Shown piece by piece: positions 1-6,174 of a stretch of 11,099 nt of DNA. The stretch is from CALGFI01 sp036374435. Lineage in GTDB: Bacteria; Actinomycetota; UBA4738; HRBIN12. The first letter of the stretch is position 1. Every line of letters starts with the position of its first letter. The position numbers and the translations under genes were made by a program. The stretch spans positions 1 to 11,099 of the forward strand of contig DASUTU010000075.1 in the NCBI GenBank assembly GCA_036374435.1. The letters run 5' to 3'. Below the pieces are notes generated by a model. The model was not told where the DNA came from and ran no database searches. It saw only the letters and a list, made by a program, of their open reading frames with translations.

Positions 1-265
1 CGTGCGGAACCACAGGAGGACGAGCGCCGCGCAGGTCGCGACGAACCCGAGCGCCGCGCCGGTGAGGAACACCGCCTCGAGCTCGGCGTCCGTCTCGGCG
101 CCGTTCGCGCCGACGGCCAGCGTCACGAGGCCGACGCCCGCACCGACGACGAGTGGCAGCGCCGCCGCGATGCGCTCTCCCGGCGGCAGGAGGACCACGA
201 CGGAGCCCGCCGCGACGGCGGCGAGGGCCGACGAGGACGAGCGCGATGGTCAGTTGCGTGTCCAC
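1..265 (-). CDS. Partial membrane protein with an apparent frameshift
   Basis: Reading leftwards from a GTG at 265-263, the product begins VDTQLTIALVLV. About 12 codons later the meaningful frame shifts. The downstream frame encodes ALAAVAAGSVVVLLPP, then alternating hydrophobic stretches separated by a short acidic loop (ANGAETDAELE) and ending in ALVLLWFRT at the window edge. This makes about three membrane segments. In the second frame a TGA lies just upstream of the hydrophobic part, so that frame has no good start of its own. Removing one G/C near 226-230 would join the two into a smooth signal-anchor. The gene is cut by the window edge and I do not recognise the family. The hydrophobic pattern is seen directly; the frameshift is inference and could be a sequencing error. 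No strong ribosome-binding site precedes the GTG. Confidence 0.5.
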   Translation of the reverse strand, partial: MDTQLTIALVLVGPRRRRGGLRRGPPAAGRAHRGGAATRRRCGRRPRDAGRRRERRRDGRRARGGVPHRRGARVRRDLRGARPPVVPH

Positions 266-308
266 TCCGGCGAGCCTGGCGCCCGCGTGCCCTGGGACGC
301 AAGGGACG

Positions 309-425
309 TCACGGGATCACGACACGTTCCCCACGGCTTCGCGGCAGGACCGACAGGTTGCCTTCCCAGGCCGCCTCCGCGGCGAGTCCCCGCCGGCCCC
401 AGTCGGCGCCCGTGAGCGGTTGCAT
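309..425 (-). CDS. Possible 38-residue small ORF, unrecognised
   Basis: A short minus-strand frame starts with ATG at 425 and stops with TGA at 309-311. It encodes a product rich in W, R and G that ends GERVVIP. It fills an otherwise empty gap between the left-edge membrane gene and the DUF222/HNH gene, and lies about 43 bp upstream of the former on the same strand. There is no convincing Shine-Dalgarno sequence and I recognise no family. It may be the tail of a decayed longer gene or chance coding in GC-rich DNA. Confidence 0.18.
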   Translation of the reverse strand: MQPLTGADWGRRGLAAEAAWEGNLSVLPRSRGERVVIP

Positions 426-1622
426 GTCAGACCCGGGTGTTAGCGTTTCGAACAGGTGTTCGCCTGAATCGGATGTTCGCTCCTTGTCGGACGCGTCGCT
501 GTGCGAGCGGCTCGACGAGCTCGAACGGACGATCCGCGCCACCGAGGCCGAGCGCGCTCGGTGTCTCGCCGAGGTGGAGCGTCGAGGTCTGCACGCGCGC
601 GACGGCCAGCTCTCGGCGGCGGCGTGGCTGGCCGCTCGACATGGGATGGCGCAGGCTGCCGCCGAGGGGCGGGTGCGCATGGCTCGGGCGCTCGAGGAGA
701 TGCCGCGGGTGGCCGAGGCGCTGTCCCGCGGTGAGATCTCGACCGCGGCGGCCGACGCGTTGGTGCGAGCTCGGGAGACGGGACCGGAGGCGTTCGCCCG
801 TTCCGAGGAGGCCCTGGTCGAGTCGGCCCGCTCGCTCCCGCACCGGGGGCTCCGGGCCTCGCTGGATCGGTGGCGGCATCAGGTTGACGCCGAGGCGGCC
901 GCGCGCGACGAGGCCGCGCGTCAGGCCCGCCGGCGGTTCACGGCGGTGGTGGGCGCCGACGGGATGGTTCGAGCCGAGGGCGAGCTCGATCCGGAGAACG
1001 GGCAGTACGTGATCGCGGCGCTTCGGGCCAAGGTCGACGCCTGGGCGCGGACGCTCGCCGAGGACGAGCGCACGCCGGCCCAGCGCCGGGCGGACACGCT
1101 CGGGGAGATCTGCCGCGAGTGGCTCGATCTCGCCGAGCGGCCCACGCTCGGCGGCGAAGGTCCACACGTCGTCGTGACGATGGATCTCGAGTCGCTGCGC
1201 TCGCGTTCCGGGGGCCGGGCGGGGCTCCAGGACGTCGGTCCGATCTCCGCCGAGACCGCCCGCCGGCTCGCCTGCGATGCCTCGATCACCAGGGTGATCA
1301 CCGACGCCCGCTCCGTGCCGCTCGAGGTGGGAAGGGCGACCAAGGTCGTCTCGCCGGCCCTGCGGCGGGCCCTGGCGATTCGCGACGGAGGGTGCGCGTT
1401 TCCCGGCTGCGAGCGGCCACCGGGGTGGTGCGACGCCCACCACGTGAAGCACTGGGCCGACGGCGGGGAGACGGGTCTGTCCAACCTGGTGCTGTTGTGC
1501 CGGCCCCACCATCGCGTGATCCATCGAGGGTTCGGCGTGGCGATGGTCGACGGCCTGCCCGTGTTTCGACGACCGGATGGCACCCCGCTCCAGGACCGGA
1601 GCCCGCCCTCGCGGTGGCCTGA
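424..1622 (+). CDS. DUF222 / HNH endonuclease-domain protein (13E12 type), 3' frameshifted
   Basis: The product has an Arg/Ala-rich helical DUF222 domain over about residues 20-290 (counted from ATG 424) and a C-terminal HNH nuclease motif: Cys324 and Cys329 (GGCAFPGC), His339-His340 (CDAHH), Asn354, Cys359 and His362-His363 (LLCRPHH). These residues are the expected zinc ligands and metal/catalytic positions, so it probably binds and cuts or nicks DNA. The family is abundant and repeated in actinobacterial genomes, often as mobile or DNA-damage-linked accessory genes. The start is uncertain: ATG 424 lacks a clear ribosome-binding site and has a LexA box within its first codons, so TTG 484 is an alternative. 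After PDGTPLQDRSPP the frame runs on without stop to 2571, antisense to tetR and part of the GGT gene. A TGA at 1620-1622 in another frame fits an ancestral ending in PPLAVA, so I place the functional end there. The literal open frame is 424-2571. Confidence 0.82.
449..462. promoter_or_regulatory. LexA/SOS box
   Basis: The 14-mer CGAACAGGTGTTCG fits the Gram-positive/actinobacterial LexA consensus CGAAC-RNRY-GTTCG at every position. It lies inside the first codons if the DUF222/HNH gene starts at ATG 424, or immediately upstream of an alternative in-frame TTG start at 484. This placement suggests the real transcription or translation start is near 484. DUF222/13E12-family genes in mycobacteria include reported LexA targets, which fits. 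Binding itself is inferred. Confidence 0.72.
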
Positions 1623-1662
1623 CCTTCCACAGGGCTCTGAGGCTCGCGGCCGGGTGGTCGAT

Positions 1663-2346
1663 TCAGCGCGACGCGCGGAGACGCTCGAGGCCGTCGAGGA
1701 TCAGGTCGAGGGCGAACTCGAACTCGAACTGGTCGTCGCACCCGGTGCCGACTACTGGGCCGTCGTGTGTGGTGGTCGCCACCGGGATGAGCTTGGCGAT
1801 GTTCGGGTAGAGGTCGGCCATCTGCGTCCACATCTCGGCGGCCTCCTCGGCGGGCATGCTCGAGGTGTCGTCGAACAGCTCCTGCGAGAAGCCCAGGATG
1901 CGGCTGCCCATCACGTGCATCGCGTGGTGCATCAGGTCGACCGAGAAGCCGCCGGCGACGAAGACTCCCATCATCGAATCCATGTAGGCGATGACGGCCG
2001 GGGTCGGCTCGCCGCGCGACTCGAGCACGCGAGAGGCCCACGGGTGGCGCAGGAGCGCCCGGCGGGCCGACAGGATGCGCTCGCGCATCGTGTTCTTCCA
2101 GTCCGTACCCTCGATCGGCAGGTCGATCTCGCCGACGACGACGTCGACCATCCCGTCGAGGAGCTCGTCTTTGTTCGCGACGTGTTTGTAGAGCGCCATC
2201 GGCACGACGCCGAGCTCCTGGGCGATGCGCCGCATGCTGATCGACTCGACGCCGCCCTCGTCGGCCAGGGCCACCGCCGTCCGGAGGATCCGGTCGCGGC
2301 TCAGCGGCTCGCGGGAACGGGCCTCGACCTCGGCCTTCGCGCTCAT
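1663..2346 (-). CDS. TetR-family transcriptional repressor
   Basis: This is a 227-residue protein starting at ATG 2346, preceded by a GGGGGGTGAG ribosome-binding site. Residues about 15-62 are a TetR helix-turn-helix: a first helix with ILRTAVALADEGG, then SMRRIAQELGVVPMALYKHVANKDEL, which matches the family recognition-helix signature closely. The remainder (about 75-227) is helical and ligand-binding, resembling the tetracycline-repressor-like C-terminal domain; the ligand is unknown. It lies 55 bp downstream of the GGT-family gene on the same strand. A palindromic operator sits between them, overlapping a TACACT that could be the tetR -10 box, so autorepression is likely. The same palindrome in the divergent promoter near 3920-3968 suggests it also controls the GGT and MDR genes. 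The start upstream of 2346 is rejected because it would encode the operator. Confidence 0.93.
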   Translation of the reverse strand: MSAKAEVEARSREPLSRDRILRTAVALADEGGVESISMRRIAQELGVVPMALYKHVANKDELLDGMVDVVVGEIDLPIEGTDWKNTMRERILSARRALLRHPWASRVLESRGEPTPAVIAYMDSMMGVFVAGGFSVDLMHHAMHVMGSRILGFSQELFDDTSSMPAEEAAEMWTQMADLYPNIAKLIPVATTTHDGPVVGTGCDDQFEFEFALDLILDGLERLRASR

Positions 2347-2376
2347 CTCACCCCCCGAGGGCAACCGCCGGGCCGA

Positions 2377-2391
2377 GTGTACGACGTACAC
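2377..2391. promoter_or_regulatory. Operator upstream of tetR (GTGTAC-N3-GTACAC)
   Basis: GTGTACGACGTACAC is a palindrome of two 6-bp arms around a 3-bp centre, 31 bp upstream of the tetR start codon. With its flanks it forms a 17-bp stretch (2376-2392) identical to 3921-3937 in the divergent GGT/MDR promoter. On the minus strand it overlaps TACACT, a plausible -10 box for tetR. It is most simply the binding site of the adjacent TetR protein; that protein-site pairing is inferred from position and repetition. Confidence 0.78.
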
Positions 2392-2401
2392 CGTCTCGAG
2401 C

Positions 2402-3865
2402 TCACGCGCCGGCTGCGACCTCCCGCCGCTCGTCCCCGGCAGCCCATGGCCCATCGTCGTCGATCCCCGCTTCCACGACGGCTCCGAAGCGGTCGTCGCC
2501 GTGGTCCGCGACTTCCAGCCGGTGACCCCGGCGCTCGAGATCTTCGACGGCGGGGTGGCCCCGTTCGATGAGGAGACGGTCGCCCTCGCCCCGCCAGCGC
2601 GGTCGCTCGAGCGCGGCGAGCACGTCGGGGCCGTCGAACCGCATCGCGAGGAGAACCTGGAGGAGCGTCTGCACCTGGCCGTCGGCCCCCGGCGTCGCGA
2701 GCGCCGTCACCCGCCCGTCGTGGCGAACGTGCAGTGCCGGCGCAAGCGTGTGGACCGGCAAGGCACCCGGACGGAGGTCGTTCGGCGCCTCGGTGAACCC
2801 CTCGGCTCGGTTGTTCAGCACGAACCCACCAGCGGGCACGAAGACGCCGGAGCCGAACTCGTCGAAGACGCTCACGAGCGACGAGACGACCATGCCCGCC
2901 CGGTCTGCGGTGGCGACTCCGGCCGTGTGGAGATAGCTCCGGGCGGCCCACCGCGTGGTCGCGCGGCCGGGGTCGACGTCGAGCGGCTCGTCCAGCAGGG
3001 CGGTGCCTTCCCCGATCCGGTTCCGGTGCGCGAACGCCGCCGCGATCGCCTCGGCAGCCGTGTGGTCCCGGGCGTCCCCCGGGCCGTGCCGCTCGATCCA
3101 TCGAGCCGCCAACGCGAGCAGGATCCCTTGGCTCATCGGTGGCTGCACGACGAGGGTGCCGTCGTCCCACGGCGTCCCGATGGCCTCCGGCCAGGTCGCC
3201 GTGTGACGCGCGAGGTGGTCGGTGCCGAGCGTGCCGCCGTGATCTCCGACGGCTCGGACCATCGCCGCCGCGAGCGGGCCCTCATAGAAGACCCGGGGGT
3301 CACTCGCGATCGCCTCCAGGGTCGGTGCGAGCGCCGGTTGGACCCATCGCTCGCCCGCCCCGAGCGACAACAGCTCCCACCCGCCCGCTCCGCCGTCGAC
3401 GAGCCGCGCGCGGTGCCGCTCGACCGCCGCGGCCGTGGATACGGGCACCGCGATCCCCTCCGCGGCGAGACGCAGCGCCTCGGCGAGATCGTCCACCAGG
3501 CCGAGGCGTCCGTGCCGCGCGACGAGCGCGCTCCATGCCTCGACCAGGCCGGGCACCGTCACGGTGGCCCCTGGCCGATCGGGAGCGGGGACGATCGCCG
3601 GGGCGGCACCAGCGCCGTGGATCGCGTCGATCGTTCCGTCCGGGAGCCGCACGAGCGCCAGCGCGTCGCCGCCGAGACTGCACGCGTGGGGCAGCACGAC
3701 GGTCAGCGCCGCCTGGGCGCTCACGGCGGCGTCGACGGCGTTGCCGCCTCGCCGGAACGACTCCAGGCCCGCCTCGACCGCGATCGGATGGGCCGCCGCG
3801 ACGGCTCCATCCCCTCCCCGAGCGAACGTCGCGCGTTTGCGAACGGACGAGGGTTCTATCGACAT
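2402..3865 (-). CDS. Gamma-glutamyltranspeptidase-family (Ntn hydrolase) enzyme
   Basis: This is a 487-residue product starting at ATG 3865 behind GAGGA. The N-terminal signature RRGGNAVDAAVSAQAAL with CSLGGDALALV (about residues 38-72) is that of the GGT family. The autoprocessing and nucleophilic Thr is expected at Thr314 in SYLHTAGVATAD, followed by the family motifs FGSGVFVPAGGFVLNNRAEGF (residues 337-357) and ATPGADGQVQTLLQVL (390-405). Family members autocleave before this Thr into two subunits. Two departures stand out. The usual Thr-Thr-His after the cleavage site is Thr-Ala-Gly. The segment where classical GGT has the glutamate-binding Arg (D-F-R-E) reads IHGAGAAPA, with no Arg. There is no signal peptide, so it is probably cytoplasmic, and it is shorter than the usual 530-580 residues. 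The substrate is therefore probably not plain glutathione; it may be another gamma-glutamyl or amide compound. It is followed by tetR and divergent from the MDR gene. Confidence 0.88.
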   Translation of the reverse strand: MSIEPSSVRKRATFARGGDGAVAAAHPIAVEAGLESFRRGGNAVDAAVSAQAALTVVLPHACSLGGDALALVRLPDGTIDAIHGAGAAPAIVPAPDRPGATVTVPGLVEAWSALVARHGRLGLVDDLAEALRLAAEGIAVPVSTAAAVERHRARLVDGGAGGWELLSLGAGERWVQPALAPTLEAIASDPRVFYEGPLAAAMVRAVGDHGGTLGTDHLARHTATWPEAIGTPWDDGTLVVQPPMSQGILLALAARWIERHGPGDARDHTAAEAIAAAFAHRNRIGEGTALLDEPLDVDPGRATTRWAARSYLHTAGVATADRAGMVVSSLVSVFDEFGSGVFVPAGGFVLNNRAEGFTEAPNDLRPGALPVHTLAPALHVRHDGRVTALATPGADGQVQTLLQVLLAMRFDGPDVLAALERPRWRGEGDRLLIERGHPAVEDLERRGHRLEVADHGDDRFGAVVEAGIDDDGPWAAGDERREVAAGA

Positions 3866-3914
3866 GGTGTCCTCGTGGCGTGCGTGCTCAATGCTCCTTC
3901 TCTGGGGTCTGGGC

Positions 3915-3944
3915 TTGACAAGTGTACGACGTACACCCTAGTGT
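3915..3944 (+). promoter_or_regulatory. Promoter of the MDR oxidoreductase gene
   Basis: A consensus -35 box TTGACA (3915-3920) is followed after 18 bp by TAGTGT (3939-3944), a TAnnnT-type -10 box. The spacer is almost filled by the palindromic operator at 3922-3936, so a bound repressor would directly block RNA polymerase. Transcription would start near 3951, about 40 bp upstream of the MDR start codon. Confidence 0.62.
3922..3936. promoter_or_regulatory. Operator O1 in the divergent promoter
   Basis: GTGTACGACGTACAC is identical, including flanking bases, to the operator upstream of tetR. It sits between the -35 and -10 boxes of the rightward promoter and could also cover leftward signals for the GGT gene, since a TACACT reads on the minus strand at 3926-3921. 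It is the presumed TetR-family binding site. Confidence 0.78.
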
Positions 3945-3953
3945 ACGGCGTTG

Positions 3954-3968
3954 GTGTACACCGTACAC
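3954..3968. promoter_or_regulatory. Operator O2 in the divergent promoter, with an adjacent half-site
   Basis: GTGTACACCGTACAC keeps both 6-bp arms of O1 but has a different 3-bp centre. Its centre is 32 bp from that of O1, close to three helical turns, so two dimers could sit on the same DNA face. Between them, GTGTACGGC at 3941-3949 starts like a third operator but lacks the right arm. The array covers the whole core of the 125-bp GGT-MDR intergenic region. Confidence 0.7.
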
Positions 3969-3990
3969 TCACGTATGAAGGGAGCGGGCG

Positions 3991-4968
3991 ATGAAGGCGA
4001 TCGTGCAGGACCGGTACGGGACGGCGGACGTGCTCGAGTTCCGGGACGTGCCGGAGCCGGCCGTGGGCGAGGACGAGGTCCGCATCCGGGTGCGGGCCGC
4101 GGGCGCCGGGCCGGACGTGTGGCACCTGATGACGGGGCTGCCGATGTTCGCGCGGCTCATGCCGGGGTTTCGAAAGATCTGGGGCCATCCCCGCGGCCGG
4201 GACGTCGCCGGCGTCGTCGATGCCGTCGGCGTGAACGTCACCCATATCGCGCCGGGCGACGAGGTGATGGGCATCGTCGAGGGGTCGTTCGCCGAGCTCG
4301 CGGTGGGCAAGGCCGAGCTCGTGGTGGCGAAGCCGGCGAGGCTCTCGTTCGAGCAGGCCGCCGCCGCGCCGATCTCGGGGCTCACGGCGCTCCAGGCGAT
4401 CCGCGACGTCGCGAAGGTCGACGTCGCGAAGGTGAAGACGGGGCAGCGCGTCCTCGTGATCGGGGCGGGCGGCGGCGTGGGCACGCTGACCGTTCAGGTC
4501 GCGAGGGCGTTCGGCGCCCACGTCACCGGGGTGGCGAGCACGTCCAAGCTCGACCTCGTGCGTTCCCTCGGCGCCGACGAGGTGATCGACTACACGCGCG
4601 AGGAGCTCGCCGGCCGGTGGGACGCGATCGTCGACACGGCGGGCCGGCGGCCGCTCCGCGTGCTCCGCAAGCTCCTGACGCCGACCGGCACGCTCGGGAT
4701 CGTCGGCGGCGACGGCGGCGGGAAGTGGACGGGCGGGTTCTTTCGCCAGATCCTGCGGGCGCCGATCCTCTCGCTCGTGACAAGGCAGCGGCTGCGCCCG
4801 GTGGTGTCGACGGAGAACGGCGAGGACCTGCGTGCGCTCGCCGAGCTGATCGAACGCGGCGACGTCACGCCGCTGGTCGGTCGGACCTACCCCCTGGTCG
4901 AGGCGGCCGACGCGATCCGGTACCTCGAGGGCGGCCATTCCGCCGGCAAGATCGTCGTGACGGTCTGA
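3991..4968 (+). CDS. Zinc-independent MDR-family NAD(P)-dependent oxidoreductase (quinone/enone reductase-like)
   Basis: This is a 325-residue protein with ATG at 3991 after a GGGAGCGGGCG ribosome-binding site. Residues 1-125 form the GroES-like catalytic fold, with AVGVNVTHIAPGDEVMG typical of the family. Residues about 150-290 form the Rossmann domain, with the nucleotide-binding glycines in VLVIGAGGGVGTLTVQVA (154-171) and SLGADEVIDYTRE after it. The catalytic and structural zinc cysteines of classical alcohol dehydrogenases are absent, so it probably reduces quinones, enones or related electrophiles using NAD(P)H. It is divergent from the GGT-family gene, with the shared operators in the 125-bp gap, so expression is presumably derepressed together with GGT and tetR. 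It is clearly paralogous to the gene at 8627-9670: both contain GAHVTGV, DLVRSLGADEV and DYTRE in the same order. Confidence 0.92.
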   Translation: MKAIVQDRYGTADVLEFRDVPEPAVGEDEVRIRVRAAGAGPDVWHLMTGLPMFARLMPGFRKIWGHPRGRDVAGVVDAVGVNVTHIAPGDEVMGIVEGSFAELAVGKAELVVAKPARLSFEQAAAAPISGLTALQAIRDVAKVDVAKVKTGQRVLVIGAGGGVGTLTVQVARAFGAHVTGVASTSKLDLVRSLGADEVIDYTREELAGRWDAIVDTAGRRPLRVLRKLLTPTGTLGIVGGDGGGKWTGGFFRQILRAPILSLVTRQRLRPVVSTENGEDLRALAELIERGDVTPLVGRTYPLVEAADAIRYLEGGHSAGKIVVTV

Positions 4969-5027
4969 GCTCGCGTACCGGGGGAGGGGTATCAGGTCCG
5001 CTCGACGACCGCCGATCGCCGGGAAGA

Positions 5028-5102
5028 GGGCACCTCCGAACGCGAGTCGCCCGCAGGCACGGAGCGAGCGGAACCATCCTCGTACCGCGTTCGGAGGTGC
5101 CC
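5028..5102. repeat. Perfect 17-bp inverted repeat between convergent genes
   Basis: The arm GGGCACCTCCGAACGCG (5028-5044) and its exact complement (5086-5102) flank a 41-nt loop. The structure lies between the end of the MDR gene and the end of the DUF1059 gene. It could be a bidirectional terminator, although the loop is long and there is no T-tract. It could also be a small repeat element or a structured RNA. The surrounding 171 bp (4969-5139) hold no gene that I can see. Confidence 0.75.
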
Positions 5103-5139
5103 CCCTCGTGCCCGGTTCGCCTCGGCCGAGTGCCGGCCT

Positions 5140-5292
5140 TCAGGCCTCGTATGGCTTGAGCTGGGCGATCACCTGCTCGGTGGTGACGTCCATCCCGTGT
5201 TTGGCCTTGCCGTGGGCCTGCACCACGGGCACGAGGTCCTCCTCGGTCCCGCGGGCGTAGAAGCCGCACTCGCACTGCACTTCCTTGATCAT
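5140..5292 (-). CDS. DUF1059 family small metal-binding protein
   Basis: This is a 50-residue protein starting at ATG 5292 behind a near-perfect AAGGAGGT Shine-Dalgarno sequence, ending with TGA at 5142-5140. The product begins MIKEVQCECGFYARG and contains AHGKAKHGM. Cys7, Cys9, His27 and His32 are the likely metal ligands, as in the DUF1059 family of small predicted metal-binding proteins. The length is normal for the family. The biological role is unknown. It is divergent from the SARP/BTAD gene with only 63 bp between start codons, so the two may share a control region. It converges on the MDR gene with the 17-bp inverted repeat between them. Confidence 0.9.
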   Translation of the reverse strand: MIKEVQCECGFYARGTEEDLVPVVQAHGKAKHGMDVTTEQVIAQLKPYEA

Positions 5293-5355
5293 CCGCCCAC
5301 CTCCTTCGACTGCCGGATACTACGGACGGTCGGTTGGCGGAACGTTGGAGGAAGC

Positions 5356-6117
5356 GTGACGCTGCGGGTCTACCTGACGGGCAATCTCGCGATCGAGCGC
5401 GGCGACGTGCTGGTGACCGAGAAGCGCCTTCCGGGCCGGCAGGGCCGGCTCACGCTGGCCGTCCTGGGGTGGGAGCGCGCCCGGGCCATCTCGACCGACG
5501 AGCTCGCCGAGATCGTGTGGGACGGCGCCCCGCCCGGGGCCTGGCAGACGGCGCTCCGGGCGCTCGTCAGCAAGCTCCGCGGGGCGCTCGACGGCGCCGG
5601 GCCGGACGCCGGCATCGAGCACGCATTCGGCTGTTACCAGCTCCGCCTGCCCCCGGACGCATGGGTCGACGTCGAGGCCGCGGACGCCGCCGTCCACGAG
5701 GCCGAGGCTGCCCTTCGCGCCGGGGACCTCCAGGTGGCGACCGGGGCCGCGCTCGTCGCGAACGCGATCAGCCGGCGCCCCTTCCTCGCCGGCGACGCCG
5801 GGACGTGGGTCGAGGTTCGCCGGGAGCATCTCCGCCAGGTGCGGGTCCGAGCCCTCGAGGCACGCGGGGGGGCCGCCCTCTCGAGAGGGGATCCGGTCAG
5901 CGCCGTGATCGACGCTGAGCTCGTCGTCGAGCTCGAGCCCTACCGAGAGACCGGGCACGTCCTCCTCATGCGGGCGCATGTTGCGGCCGGAAACGCGGCG
6001 CACGCCCTCGCGGTCTACGAGCGACTCCGGATGCGGCTCGGCGACGAGCTCGGCGCCGAGCCGTCGCCCGAGACACAGTCGGTGTTCCTCGAGATCCTCC
6101 GCCGGTCGAACCGGTGA
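5356..6117 (+). CDS. SARP/BTAD-family transcriptional regulator
   Basis: This is a 253-residue protein with a GTG start at 5356 behind TTGGAGGA. An upstream extension of the frame would be antisense to the DUF1059 gene and is rejected. Residues 1-98 match the OmpR/PhoB-like winged helix of SARP proteins: an N-terminal RVYLTGNLAIERG strand, GRQGRLTLAVLGWERARAIS, TDELAEIVW, then ALRALVSKLRGAL. Residues about 103-253 are the all-helical bacterial transcriptional activator domain, with VDVEAADAAVHEAEAAL near the start and LEPYRETGHVLLMRAHVAAGN and ALAVYERLRMRLGDELGAEPS at the end. There is no ATPase or kinase domain, so it is the short, stand-alone type. Such proteins activate transcription by binding direct repeats in promoters, often of secondary metabolism. 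No biosynthetic cluster is in view, so the target is unknown. Confidence 0.92.
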   Translation: MTLRVYLTGNLAIERGDVLVTEKRLPGRQGRLTLAVLGWERARAISTDELAEIVWDGAPPGAWQTALRALVSKLRGALDGAGPDAGIEHAFGCYQLRLPPDAWVDVEAADAAVHEAEAALRAGDLQVATGAALVANAISRRPFLAGDAGTWVEVRREHLRQVRVRALEARGGAALSRGDPVSAVIDAELVVELEPYRETGHVLLMRAHVAAGNAAHALAVYERLRMRLGDELGAEPSPETQSVFLEILRRSNR

Positions 6118-6124
6118 CGCCCGT

Positions 6125-6169
6125 CGCCCGCTGCTCGGGCGTGGTGCATCTGGTCCACCGAGGAGCAGC
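6125..6169. terminator. Hairpin region between convergent SARP and RTX genes
   Basis: Immediately after the SARP stop codon, CGCCCG (6125-6130) pairs with CGGGCG (6136-6141) around a 5-nt loop. An alternative, longer fold pairs GCTGCTC (6130-6136) with GAGCAGC (6163-6169) and encloses GTGG/CCAC. The 57-bp gap separates two convergent genes, so a bidirectional terminator is plausible. There is no T-run to make it a textbook intrinsic terminator. Confidence 0.4.
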
Positions 6170-6174
6170 CTCTC

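Noticed and set aside
427..1524. Long minus-strand frame opposite the DUF222/HNH gene
   Set aside because: The composition is typical of antisense shadow coding (R, G, P, H rich), there is no family motif, and it is fully overlapped by the real HNH gene.
1623..2571. Continuation of the DUF222/HNH frame as a genuine C-terminal domain
   Set aside because: It is antisense to a well-supported tetR gene and to part of the GGT gene. Its sequence is low-complexity (ELELELVV, runs of H, R, D) with no domain, as expected of shadow coding in GC-rich DNA.
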